Shown here piece after piece: positions 7,230 to 16,214 of a DNA stretch of 64,000 bases (position 1 is its first letter; each line of letters opens with the position of its first letter). Under the pieces are notes generated by a model. The model did no database searches, was not told the origin of the DNA, and worked only from the letters and a program-made list of their open reading frames with translations. Position numbers and translations under genes: made by a program. This DNA comes from Desulfopila sp. IMCC35008 (lineage in GTDB: Bacteria; Desulfobacterota; Desulfobulbia; Desulfobulbales; Desulfocapsaceae), in contig NZ_CP050700.1 of assembly GCF_010646885.2 (NCBI RefSeq), positions 4,862,501-4,926,500 of the forward strand, written 5' to 3'.

Positions 7230-10154
7230 ATGCAAGATAAATTAGCTGAATTAGCCAAATACCTGAAGGGGGATCTCTATACAGACCGCAAGACACGGGT
7301 CCTTTACGCAACCGATGCTTCTGTCTATCGTGAACTTCCTATAGCAGTGGCACGGCCGTGCAATAGCGTTGATCTCAAAAAACTCATATCGTTTGCCAAC
7401 ACCAACAACACTTCACTGATTCCGCGTACCGCGGGAACATCCCTGGGTGGTCAGGTTGTCGGGAACGGCATTGTTGTTGATATGTCCAAATACTTCACCG
7501 ATATTCTCGAGGTGAATGAACAAGAGCGTTGGGTCCGGGTTCAGCCGGGAGTTATTTTAGATGAATTGAACCGTCATCTTCGTTCTCATGGCTTGTTTTT
7601 CGGCCCGGAAGCCTCTACTGCTAATCGCTGTATGATCGGAGGAATGGTCGGCAATAATGCCTGCGGTTCCCGCTCTATCGTTTATGGGACAACCCGTGAG
7701 CATACCATCGCCGTTACGATGCTTCTGAGCGACGGGAGTGAAGTTGAATTTAAGGCAATAACAAGAGCTGAGTTCGATACTAAATGTGAAGGTGACTCTC
7801 TCGAAAGTTCGATCTATCGTCATCTTCGGGAGACATTGTCCGATGCGCAGATTCAGGAACAGATCCGCGCAGATTTTCCGGACCCTGCCCTCTATCGGCG
7901 CAATACCGGTTATGCCATTGATCTCCTCCTTGAGACAGAGGTTTTTTCAGAGAGTGAAACCCCGCTAAATCTGGCTAAGTTGATTTGCGGCTCTGAGGGA
8001 ACGCTTGGCTTTATCACAGAGATAAAACTTGATCTTGTAGACGTGCCACCAGCTAATGTAGCGGTTGTTGCCGCACATTTTGGCACAAAGGAAGAGGCTT
8101 TTAAAGCAAATCTGGTTGCTCTGAATTATAACCCGGATGCTGTTGAAATGATGGATCATACCATCCTTGAACTGACCCGACACAATCGAGATCAGGCCAG
8201 AAATCGGTTCTTTGTGGAAGGTGAACCGGGGGCGATCCTTATCATCGAGTTTTCTCGTCATGACATCCATGAACTCAACAGCTGTTGTGAGAAGTTAATA
8301 GACGGATTCAAAGAGGCTGGGTACGGATACCATTTCCCCGTTGTCCATGGCAAGGACACCAAAAAAGTTTGGACACTACGTAAGGCGGGACTGGGTGTCC
8401 TTTCAAACATGAAGGGAGATGCTAAACCAGTGTCTTTTATAGAAGACACTGCCGTGAGTGTTGAGGTTCTCCCTGAGTACATTGCTGATTTGGACAAAAT
8501 CTTTAAAAAACATGATCTGGAGTGTGTCTATTACGCGCATATCGGTTCCGGGGAACTGCATTTTCGACCAATTCTCAATATGCGGCTGCAACGGGATATA
8601 GAACTGTTTCGTACTGTGGGAACTGAAGTGGCGCACTGCGTGAAGAAGTACCGTGGATCCATGAGTGGAGAGCACGGTGATGGTCGCGTTCGCGGTTGCT
8701 TTATCCCAATTATTCTTGGTGAGAAAAACTATATCCTCCTGCATGAATTAAAAAACATTTGGGATCCGAACCATATTTTTAATCCAGGTAAGATCGTCAA
8801 TGTTCCCTCAATGATAAGTTCTCTTCGCTATGAGGGAGACCGGATAGAAAGAAAAATCGATACAGTATTTGATTTTTCAGATGTTGGCGGCATCTTGCGG
8901 GCAGCAGAGAAATGCAATGGCAGCGGCGATTGCAGGAAAACAGAAAATGCTGGTGGGACACTCTGTCCGAGTTATCAGGCTACCCGTAACGAGACTGACG
9001 TCACCCGCGCCCGTGCAAATATCGTTCGGGAAATGCTCACCACCTCAACCAAGGAAAACCCATTTGATCATGAGGAGATTAAGGAGGTCATGGATCTCTG
9101 TCTCTCGTGCAAGGCCTGCAAATCTGAATGCCCTGCCAGTGTAGATGTGGCTAAGCTCAAAGCAGAATTCCTGCAACAATATTATGATGTGCATGGGGTG
9201 CCGCTGAGGTCAAGGATGGTGGCCTATATATCTCAGATAAATTCTCTGTTGTCGGTTGTTCCTCAACTCAATAACATGGTCATGGGCAACAGGGTGATTT
9301 CATCTTTTCTTATGGGACTGCTCGGTTTTGCGCCACAACGTTCGATGCCGCTGCTTGCTGGAACAACCATGCTGAAATGGATGAAGAAGTACCCGGCGGA
9401 ACTGTCATCTACCACGGCGACTAACGGGAAGGTGTATCTCTTTAATGACGAGTTCACCAACTACAATGATCTGGATGTTGGGGTTGCAACGGTGCAATTA
9501 TTATCCAGGCTCGGTTATGAGGTAGTCATTCCCGCCCATATCGAAAGTGGTCGAACTTTCCTCTCCAAAGGGTTAGTTCGCAAGGCCAAGAAAATCGCTA
9601 TTGATAATGTCACTGCCTTAAAAGATGTAATTTCTGAAAAGACGCCACTCATCGGGATTGAGCCTTCAGCAATCCTTTCTTTCCGGGACGAATATCCGGA
9701 TCTGGTTGGGCCAGAGTTGAAGGAAGCGACACTCAAACTCTCAAAAAACGTCCTTACGGTAGAGGAGTTTATTAAGCGTGAGATTGAGGCGGGCAATATC
9801 AGTCAAGATTCGTTTACCCGGAAGCCAAAGACCATCAAACTCCATGGTCATTGCCAACAAAAAGCCGTTGCCTCAACTGATCCCACAAAGTTCATACTGT
9901 CTTTTCCTGAAAATTATCAGGTAGAGGAAATACCCTCCGGTTGTTGTGGGATGGCAGGTTCTTTTGGTTATGAGAAAGAGCATTATGATGTTTCCATGAA
10001 GATTGGAGAACTCGTCCTGTTCCCTGCCATTCGAAAGACTGATACTGATACAACTATTTCAGCACCGGGAACAAGCTGTCGACATCAGATCAAAGATGGT
10101 ACAGGGCGGGACGCACTCCACCCGGCTCAAATATTATACGAAGCCTTGGTTTAG
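7230..10154 (+). CDS. FAD-linked 2-hydroxyacid dehydrogenase fused to Fe-S and CCG domains
   Basis: Large 974-residue flavoprotein resembling fused D-lactate or glycolate dehydrogenases. Order: FAD-binding domain of the p-cresol methylhydroxylase/VAO type (about 35-215; RTAGTSLGGQVVG and GMVGNNACGSRS), its C-terminal cap (about 230-540; HIGSGELHFRP and SGEHGDGRVRG), then two ferredoxin-type clusters (CNGSGDC near 561 and CLSCKACKSECP near 624). Two cysteine-rich heterodisulfide-reductase-like halves follow, with GHCQQKA and SGCCGMAGSFG near 900. It should oxidise a 2-hydroxyacid and pass electrons through Fe-S centres to a quinone or other carrier. It lies 130 bp after the aldehyde oxidoreductase with no promoter recognised between, so the two are probably co-transcribed. 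D-lactate is the commonest substrate of this architecture; glycolate or 2-hydroxyglutarate are alternatives. Confidence 0.85.
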   Translation: MQDKLAELAKYLKGDLYTDRKTRVLYATDASVYRELPIAVARPCNSVDLKKLISFANTNNTSLIPRTAGTSLGGQVVGNGIVVDMSKYFTDILEVNEQERWVRVQPGVILDELNRHLRSHGLFFGPEASTANRCMIGGMVGNNACGSRSIVYGTTREHTIAVTMLLSDGSEVEFKAITRAEFDTKCEGDSLESSIYRHLRETLSDAQIQEQIRADFPDPALYRRNTGYAIDLLLETEVFSESETPLNLAKLICGSEGTLGFITEIKLDLVDVPPANVAVVAAHFGTKEEAFKANLVALNYNPDAVEMMDHTILELTRHNRDQARNRFFVEGEPGAILIIEFSRHDIHELNSCCEKLIDGFKEAGYGYHFPVVHGKDTKKVWTLRKAGLGVLSNMKGDAKPVSFIEDTAVSVEVLPEYIADLDKIFKKHDLECVYYAHIGSGELHFRPILNMRLQRDIELFRTVGTEVAHCVKKYRGSMSGEHGDGRVRGCFIPIILGEKNYILLHELKNIWDPNHIFNPGKIVNVPSMISSLRYEGDRIERKIDTVFDFSDVGGILRAAEKCNGSGDCRKTENAGGTLCPSYQATRNETDVTRARANIVREMLTTSTKENPFDHEEIKEVMDLCLSCKACKSECPASVDVAKLKAEFLQQYYDVHGVPLRSRMVAYISQINSLLSVVPQLNNMVMGNRVISSFLMGLLGFAPQRSMPLLAGTTMLKWMKKYPAELSSTTATNGKVYLFNDEFTNYNDLDVGVATVQLLSRLGYEVVIPAHIESGRTFLSKGLVRKAKKIAIDNVTALKDVISEKTPLIGIEPSAILSFRDEYPDLVGPELKEATLKLSKNVLTVEEFIKREIEAGNISQDSFTRKPKTIKLHGHCQQKAVASTDPTKFILSFPENYQVEEIPSGCCGMAGSFGYEKEHYDVSMKIGELVLFPAIRKTDTDTTISAPGTSCRHQIKDGTGRDALHPAQILYEALV

Positions 10155-10177
10155 CTCAGATTTATTAAGGGGGGGGC

Positions 10178-10210
10178 TTAAGCGAATAGCCAGGGTAGCT
10201 ATCCGCTTAA
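10178..10210. terminator. Hairpin between convergent genes
   Basis: TTAAGCGAATAGC and GCTATCCGCTTAA form a 13-bp stem with one mismatch around a 7-base loop. It sits between the ends of the plus-strand flavoprotein and the minus-strand activator. There is no clear T tract, but the position fits a bidirectional terminator. Confidence 0.5.
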
Positions 10211-10248
10211 ATTCATCATGTTGATTGTCGATGGTGAGTCGTTACGTC

Positions 10249-12243
10249 TTATTTTGATATGTTAAATTCTTCCATCTTTCGATAGAGCGTGCTCCTGGCG
10301 ATTTTCAGTTCCTTAGCAGCTTTGCTGGCGTTGCCATCGCAACGTTCGAGGGCTGCTTCAATCAATTCCCTATAACCATCATGCACGGTTGTCGTTGTTG
10401 AACTAAGTGAAGTCCGTTCAGTTAACAAATGTGCTGGAAGATGATGTTTTTGAATTGTGCCACCCTGTGCCAGAACAACCGCACGTTCAATACAGTTTTC
10501 CAATTGGCGCACATTTCCCGGCCACTGGCATGCCTGCATTATTTCCATAATCTCATCTGTTATTGAAGGCTTAGGCATTTTCATTCTTGCAGAAATCTGT
10601 TCGATAAAATATTCAATCAATAATTCAAGATCTCCTTGCCGCTCCCGTAATGGCGGGACAACGATCTCAACAACGTTGACACGATAATAAAGATCTTCAC
10701 GGAAATTGTCATTTTGTACTTCGGTGAACAGATCTATGTTGGTCGCTGCAATAACCCGCACATTTACTGGAATAGTACGGGTATCACCTATACGGTTGAT
10801 TTCGTTTTGTTGCAGAACGCGTAAGAGTTTGGACTGTACGTCTAAGGGTAATGCATTGATCTCGTCAAGAAACATGGTCCCATGATTGGCGAGTTCAAAT
10901 TTACCCAGCATCCCACCAGCACGTGCTCCGGTAAACGCCCCGGCACGATAACCGAACAACTCCGATTCAACCAGGTCTTTAGGAATGGTAGCACATGATA
11001 TGGCAACGAAAGGACCGGCGTGTCGATTACTGTAGTTATGGATGGCTTGAGCGAATAACTCTTTACCTGTACCACTCTCACCTGTCAGTAGCACCCTGGA
11101 GTTGGTCTTTGCTGTAATTTGGGCCAATTCGATCTGCTTTTTTAAGATTTCGCTGTCACCTTTTATGCTATGAAACTCATACCTGGCATAGTTGCCTTCG
11201 ATTTTTTTGCTCATATTGATAACCTGCTGTTTTTCAGCAAGCGTGATGAGCTTACCTCTGTCCTTACCATCGATATCGCGAATCGGATCGATTTTGCAGA
11301 TATAGAGTTGATCTTCTTTTGAAGAACTGAAGTTCGTTTCTGTGCTGGTAAGGTAACTGTTGGTGTTCAGTGCGGCTATCAAAAGCTCGTCGGGCTTGGC
11401 TGTCTTTACGAAATCTTCACCTATCACCTTGGCTTTCTGAAGGTTTAAAAATTTTAAGGCGCGATGGTTAATCTCAGAAATTCGAAGATTATCATCTAAA
11501 GCGATGACGCCTTCGGCAGTCGACTCAAAAATCGAAGACAGAACAGAGTTAAGGCGACTGATTTCCTTGTTTAATTCGCGGGTAGCCAGTTCAGTTTCGA
11601 TTGTTTCAGCAGCTGTTGAGACCAATGCTAATGTGTGTTTGTGCTGGTCACCGGAAATACCCGAAAGTGTAATTGTACCGATAATGTTGCCCTTGTTATC
11701 ATGGATGGGGGCTGTCGAGCATGTCCAGTCATGATGTTTAACGCGGTAGTGTTCACATCCTGTGAGTTGGATTGGTTTATTGATCTCAAGGCAAAGTCCG
11801 ATACCATTGGTGCCGGCATGTTTAATGTCTCGTCGGCATCCGGGGAGATAAAAATTCCGTTTCGCCGCTTCAAGTATGGTGCTCTTGCCTAACGCGACCA
11901 GAACATACCCGTTTTTGTCGGATAAGGTCGTCATAAAACCGGTATCGCCCACCAGAATATTAATCATTTGCATGACCGGTTTGGCGATCTTGATAAAGGA
12001 TTCATTAGTTTTAAACAGGTGGTCGAGATCCTTTCCGGACAAGGAGGCTGGTGGGTTGTTACTATAAGGATCAATACCCAATTTTTTTGATTTGATCCAA
12101 GATTGATAAACTACAGGACGCACTAACTCTAAATCTTTGACCGGCAAGTTCTTTAAAACCAAACGTTCCCACGCCTCCAGCAGGGGGGACTTTTCAATCA
12201 GGCCAATATCACCATTTTCATTTTTCGACGCATTTTTAATCAT
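10249..12243 (-). CDS. acoR: AcoR-like sigma-54-dependent transcriptional activator
   Basis: Enhancer-binding activator of 664 residues. The N terminus (about 1-230) is the AcoR-type signal domain with a GAF fold; [11 protein letters not shown] and the cysteine-bearing [16 protein letters not shown] lie within it. A PAS-like segment follows (about 235-300). The AAA+ sigma-54 interaction domain is at about 355-590, with Walker A GESGTGKE, the sigma-54 contact loop GAFTGA, and a [12 protein letters not shown] Walker B region. A Fis-type HTH closes the protein ([20 protein letters not shown]). It is divergent from acoABC-lpd, and both sides of the region carry -24/-12 promoters with a shared dyad, so it very likely activates these genes in response to the growth substrate. 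The intact GAFTGA loop argues for real sigma-54 dependence. Confidence 0.9.
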   Translation of the reverse strand: MIKNASKNENGDIGLIEKSPLLEAWERLVLKNLPVKDLELVRPVVYQSWIKSKKLGIDPYSNNPPASLSGKDLDHLFKTNESFIKIAKPVMQMINILVGDTGFMTTLSDKNGYVLVALGKSTILEAAKRNFYLPGCRRDIKHAGTNGIGLCLEINKPIQLTGCEHYRVKHHDWTCSTAPIHDNKGNIIGTITLSGISGDQHKHTLALVSTAAETIETELATRELNKEISRLNSVLSSIFESTAEGVIALDDNLRISEINHRALKFLNLQKAKVIGEDFVKTAKPDELLIAALNTNSYLTSTETNFSSSKEDQLYICKIDPIRDIDGKDRGKLITLAEKQQVINMSKKIEGNYARYEFHSIKGDSEILKKQIELAQITAKTNSRVLLTGESGTGKELFAQAIHNYSNRHAGPFVAISCATIPKDLVESELFGYRAGAFTGARAGGMLGKFELANHGTMFLDEINALPLDVQSKLLRVLQQNEINRIGDTRTIPVNVRVIAATNIDLFTEVQNDNFREDLYYRVNVVEIVVPPLRERQGDLELLIEYFIEQISARMKMPKPSITDEIMEIMQACQWPGNVRQLENCIERAVVLAQGGTIQKHHLPAHLLTERTSLSSTTTTVHDGYRELIEAALERCDGNASKAAKELKIARSTLYRKMEEFNISK

Positions 12244-12557
12244 ATAGATGTTCCACTGATGATGTACTGGTTATTTCCTTCATCGCCACGACCCAGTACA
12301 ATGTAGAGGTGTTTGCAAAAAAACATGCTTGATGCATGTCAGATAGAATTTTACACACATTCCCCATGGCAATCAATATATTTGTTTCAAAATAGGACAC
12401 CTCAACAAGGAGACTGAATTATCAGCGGGGAGGTTGAACATGAAATTCTCTAAATAAATCAGATAAATATGTATTCAATACATGATAGAGTGAATTGATT
12501 GAGTTAAGGATGTGTGTTCGTTAAGATTGCCCCTTCGACAAAAAAACAGCTTTGACT

Positions 12558-12574
12558 TGTCCCACATTCGGACA
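12558..12574. promoter_or_regulatory. Putative AcoR-type activator site, TGTCC-N7-GGACA
   Basis: TGTCCCACATTCGGACA is a dyad with perfect 5-base arms, about 137 bp upstream of the aco -24/-12 promoter. It is 16/17 identical, in inverted orientation, to the site at 5040. A weaker relative with one intact arm, TGTTTCAAAATAGGACA, lies at 12383-12399, closer to the activator gene. The rest of the 12244-12857 gap shows no gene. Confidence 0.6.
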
Positions 12575-12694
12575 GCATGTTGATTGTGGTACACTTTTCA
12601 GGGACACACTTTCTTTGCTTTGCAATGTAGCGAGTGAGATTATTCCCTATACAAACAGTTCTTTACATCGCCCCTCTACTCTTCACTGCATTTT

Positions 12695-12711
12695 TGGCAT
12701 AAGGGTTGCAT
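12695..12711 (+). promoter_or_regulatory. Sigma-54 (-24/-12) promoter of acoABC-lpd
   Basis: TGGCATAAGGGTTGCAT matches TGGCAC-N5-TTGCA at all but one core position, with GG (12696-12697) and GC (12708-12709) exactly 10 bases apart. It lies about 150 bp before acoA. The divergently encoded activator carries the GAFTGA loop needed to use such a promoter. Confidence 0.75.
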
Positions 12712-12857
12712 CATCCGTTTCAAGAATATGATCAGTCAGTCGCTTAAAGGTTCTCCCTAGTTTTTCTTGCAAGGCTCTAATAATCAAAGGACAGGGCTAT
12801 TACCTAACATGTCAATATTTAACAGCATTCACTAGAATGTCAAAATGGAGGGATTAT

Positions 12858-13841
12858 ATGAAAATATCCAAGGAAAAACTCCTTGAGCTCTACACTACTT
12901 TAGTGAAGTGCCGGCTTTTTGAGGAACGGATTGTTGATCTTTATGCTCGTGGACAGGTGCCCGGCCTGGCTCATCTTTATATCGGTGAAGAGGCCATGGC
13001 AGCTGGGGTGTGTGGTGCGTTGCGCGATGACGATTACATCACAAGCACCCATCGGGGGCATGGACATGTGGTTGCAAAAGGGGCAGGTCTGGACCGCATG
13101 ATGGCTGAGCTTTATGGCAAGCAGAGTGGCTATTGCAAAGGTAAAGGAGGCTCTATGCACATCGCCGATATGGCATTAGGTATCCTTGGCGCTAACGGCA
13201 TAGCAGGAGGCGGATTGCCCCTTGCTGTCGGTGCCGGCTGGTCTGCTAAATGGCGCAAAACCGATCAAGTGACTGCCTGTTTTTTCGGCGATGCCGCATC
13301 CAACAACGGCACCTTTCACGAAAGTTTGAATCTTGCTGCTGTTCATAAATTACCGGTTATTTTTGTATGTGAAAATAATTTATATGGGATTTCCGTGGCC
13401 CAGGAAAAACATCAGGTAATAACCGATGTGAGTGTCAGGGCAGATGGGTATGGAATGCCTGGAGTGACCATAGACGGTATGGATGTAACAGAAGTTTACA
13501 AGACAACAGTCGAAGCTGTAGAACGTGCGCGGGCGGGCGAAGGACCGACACTGATAGAGGGAAAGACCTACCGCTTTCGAGGACACCATGAGGGTGATCC
13601 GAATCAGGGTGCACGATACCGTGATAAAAGTGAAATCGAAATCTGGAAGGAAAAGTGCCCCATCGTCCGATTGGGCAAACAGCTGGTCAAGAGCAAAGTG
13701 GCAACCAGGAAAAAACTCGATCAAATACATCAGAAAATTGAACAGGATCTCGACCACGCGGTACAATTTGCCGAACAAGCCGAATTTCCACCAATTGAAG
13801 ATATGTATACCGACATCTTTGCAACAGAGGAGGTGGAATAA
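12858..13841 (+). CDS. acoA: Acetoin dehydrogenase-type E1 component, alpha subunit
   Basis: Thiamine-diphosphate-dependent E1 alpha subunit of a 2-oxo-acid/acetoin dehydrogenase complex. The start is the ATG at 12858, because GGAGGG (12847-12852) lies 5 bases before it; an in-frame ATG at 12837 lacks a site. The 327-residue protein shows THRGHGHVVAKGAG, the CKGKGGSMHI loop, and the TPP motif GDAASNNGTFHESLN ending in ENN. It overlaps acoB by one base. The divergent AcoR-like activator and sigma-54 promoter favour acetoin or a close ketol over pyruvate as substrate. Pyruvate or branched-chain specificity cannot be excluded from sequence alone. Confidence 0.88.
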   Translation: MKISKEKLLELYTTLVKCRLFEERIVDLYARGQVPGLAHLYIGEEAMAAGVCGALRDDDYITSTHRGHGHVVAKGAGLDRMMAELYGKQSGYCKGKGGSMHIADMALGILGANGIAGGGLPLAVGAGWSAKWRKTDQVTACFFGDAASNNGTFHESLNLAAVHKLPVIFVCENNLYGISVAQEKHQVITDVSVRADGYGMPGVTIDGMDVTEVYKTTVEAVERARAGEGPTLIEGKTYRFRGHHEGDPNQGARYRDKSEIEIWKEKCPIVRLGKQLVKSKVATRKKLDQIHQKIEQDLDHAVQFAEQAEFPPIEDMYTDIFATEEVE

Positions 13842-14821
13842 TGAGACAATTAAGTTATGCAGACGCCATTAATGAGGCGCTCAAGCAGGCCATGCAGGAA
13901 GATGAGCGTGTTGTCTTGTTAGGTGAAGATATCGGCACCTTCGGCGGCATATTCCAGGTGACAAAAGGCCTCCAGAACGAATTTGGAGCTGAACGGGTGG
14001 TGGATACCCCCATATCTGAAGCCGGATTTGTAGGAGCCTGTGTAGGAGCAGCACTCACCGGAATGCGACCTGTGGCAGAATTGATGTTCGTCGATTTTTC
14101 CACAGCCTGTATGGATGCGATATTTAACCAGATGGCAAAAATACACTATATGTTTGGTGGCCAGGGCAGCGTCCCTATGGTGTTGAGGATGAATGTCGGT
14201 GCAGGACGATGTGCAGCTGCCCAGCACTCCCAGAGTTTTCACTCTATTTTTATGCATATGCCCGGTCTCATTGTCGTGACCCCATCGACGCCCTATGATG
14301 CAAAGGGGTTAATGTTAGAGTCAATTCGCAGTAATAATCCGGTGATTTTCGTCGAGCATAAAAAACTTTACATTGAAAAGGGTGATGTTCCGGAAGAGCC
14401 TTACTACATACCATTTGGTCAGGCCGAAGTGAAGAGAGAAGGTAGTGATGTGACTATCGTTGCCACCCATGCCATGGTGTCCAGGTCTCTCAAGGCTGCA
14501 GAAGAGTTGGCTCAAGAAGGTATTGATGTAGAAATCGTTGATCCCCGGACCCTCACTCCCCTGGATAAAGAGACTATCTTCGCCTCGGTAAAAAAGACGG
14601 GCCGTCTGATTATCGCTGATGAAGACTACAAAACATGTGGAATCGGTGCAGAGATTGCTGCTCTGGCAGCTGAAGAGATCATCTACGACCTGAAAGCGCC
14701 GGTTGCCCGGGTTACTTCTCCGGATACACCAGTACCTTTCTCACCGGTCCTGGAGCATGAATATGTTCCTGAAGCCAGGCACGTTATTACTGCTGTAAAA
14801 AAACTTATGCAATTCGCCTAA
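13841..14821 (+). CDS. acoB: Acetoin dehydrogenase-type E1 component, beta subunit
   Basis: Partner of the alpha subunit, 326 residues, usual length. It has the N-terminal TPP pyrimidine-binding region (GEDIGTFGGIFQVTKGL, then DTPISEAGFVGACVGAA) and a C-terminal transketolase domain (EIVDPRTLTPLDKETI, then DEDYKTCGIGAEIAA). The ATG at 13841 overlaps the acoA stop and follows a GGAGG site inside the end of acoA, indicating translational coupling. With acoA it forms the alpha2beta2 E1 that cleaves the substrate and passes an acyl group to the E2 lipoyl arm. Confidence 0.9.
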   Translation: MRQLSYADAINEALKQAMQEDERVVLLGEDIGTFGGIFQVTKGLQNEFGAERVVDTPISEAGFVGACVGAALTGMRPVAELMFVDFSTACMDAIFNQMAKIHYMFGGQGSVPMVLRMNVGAGRCAAAQHSQSFHSIFMHMPGLIVVTPSTPYDAKGLMLESIRSNNPVIFVEHKKLYIEKGDVPEEPYYIPFGQAEVKREGSDVTIVATHAMVSRSLKAAEELAQEGIDVEIVDPRTLTPLDKETIFASVKKTGRLIIADEDYKTCGIGAEIAALAAEEIIYDLKAPVARVTSPDTPVPFSPVLEHEYVPEARHVITAVKKLMQFA

Positions 14822-14841
14822 CAGAAACAGGAGGAAGAACC

Positions 14842-16188
14842 GTGGCAGTAGAAATAGTCATGCCAAATCTTGGTATTACCGTCGAAAGTGGTCTTATTTC
14901 GGAATGGTTAAAAAATGAAGGTGATTCTGTTGAAAAAGGCGAAGGAGTCTTTGTGGTCGAATCCGACAAGGTCGCCACTGAAGTAGAGTCCCCGGCGTCA
15001 GGAGTTCTGGCGAAGATCCTGGTACCTCTCGATCAGGAAGTCCCTATCTTTACTGTTGTGGGGTTGATCGCTGAGCAAGGGGAGAATATCGCTGATCTTG
15101 ATCTTTCATCTTATCTCACCACAGAAGCCGCTCAGGAAGTATCGTCTGAAGCCACCGCACCCGTTGAATCATCACCCGCTCCACAAGCAGCTGCCCCAAC
15201 GCAACCAGCAGTCGGTGACGGCCGGGCAGTCCCGGCGGCCCGCAAACTCGCCGGTGACCATCAGCTTGATTTAACAGCATTACAAGGTTCCGGTCCGGAA
15301 GGCGTAATTTTACTAAAAGATGTTCAGGCGGCAGTTGCCAGTGGTACAGAAGCAAACCGTGCATCTACCCTTGCTACGCGTTTGGCTGCTACCGAGGATG
15401 TTTCTTTAGAGGATGTCACGGGCACCGGTGTTCGGGGGCGGATTATGCGCTCCGACGTTGAGGGTGTTCTTGGTGCAGATGCAGCCCAGGGGTTGAGCAA
15501 GATTATCCCCATGGATACCATGCGCAAGACCATTTCACGGCGTATGTCTGAAAGTGCATTTACGGCCCCTCACATCTATTTTTTCAGTGATATAGAGATG
15601 ACACCGCTCCTGGATTTCCGCAAGCAACTTTTGCCGGACTTCGAGGAAAAGTACAACTTGCGGCCCTCAATAAATGACTTTTTGATAAAAGCAGTGTCGC
15701 TCAACATCCTTGAGTTTCCAATACTGAACGGCCAGCTTCATGAAGATGAAATCCACATCATGCCGGAAGTGAACGTTAGTCTTGCGGTTGCTCTGCCCAA
15801 GGGGCTTATTGTGCCGGCACTTTCTTGTACAGATCAAGCCAGCCTTGCTGAAATTGTAAACCAGAGAACTGATCTGGTGGCTCGTGCAAAGGATAGTCGA
15901 CTAACCAGGGAAGAGCTTGCCCGTGGTACATTCACCATTTCAAGCCTGGCAATGTTTGATATTACTCATTTCACAGCTATTTTGAATCCGCCTCAAAGCG
16001 GTATCCTCTCTGTCGGTAAAACTCGTGATGAGCTGTATTTAGATACCGATGGCAGTGTGAAGAGTCGCAAGGTAGCTACTTTCGGTTTATCGGTGGATCA
16101 TCGAATTATTGATGGCGCCACGGCTGCCGACTTCTTGCAGAATCTGAAAGCTAAGATGGAAAATCCAATTTTTACTTTCTTACATTAA
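14842..16188 (+). CDS. acoC: Dihydrolipoyl acyltransferase (E2) with two subunit-binding domains
   Basis: E2 core of the complex; transfers the acyl group to CoA. The GTG start at 14842 follows AGGAGGA. The N-terminal lipoyl domain (about 1-80) has its lipoylation site in ESDKVATEVESP. An Ala/Pro-rich linker follows, then a peripheral-subunit-binding domain (about 130-168, PAARKLAGDHQLDL) and a second similar one (about 173-212, STLATRLAATEDVSL then GTGVRGRIMRSDV). The catalytic domain (about 220-448) carries SVDHRIIDGATAADF with the active His and Asp. Two consecutive binding domains are more than the usual single one. It lies 20 bp after acoB and 26 bp before lpd. Confidence 0.9.
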   Translation: MAVEIVMPNLGITVESGLISEWLKNEGDSVEKGEGVFVVESDKVATEVESPASGVLAKILVPLDQEVPIFTVVGLIAEQGENIADLDLSSYLTTEAAQEVSSEATAPVESSPAPQAAAPTQPAVGDGRAVPAARKLAGDHQLDLTALQGSGPEGVILLKDVQAAVASGTEANRASTLATRLAATEDVSLEDVTGTGVRGRIMRSDVEGVLGADAAQGLSKIIPMDTMRKTISRRMSESAFTAPHIYFFSDIEMTPLLDFRKQLLPDFEEKYNLRPSINDFLIKAVSLNILEFPILNGQLHEDEIHIMPEVNVSLAVALPKGLIVPALSCTDQASLAEIVNQRTDLVARAKDSRLTREELARGTFTISSLAMFDITHFTAILNPPQSGILSVGKTRDELYLDTDGSVKSRKVATFGLSVDHRIIDGATAADFLQNLKAKMENPIFTFLH

Positions 16189-16214
16189 AGGCCAAAAGTG
16201 AAGGACAAACTACC

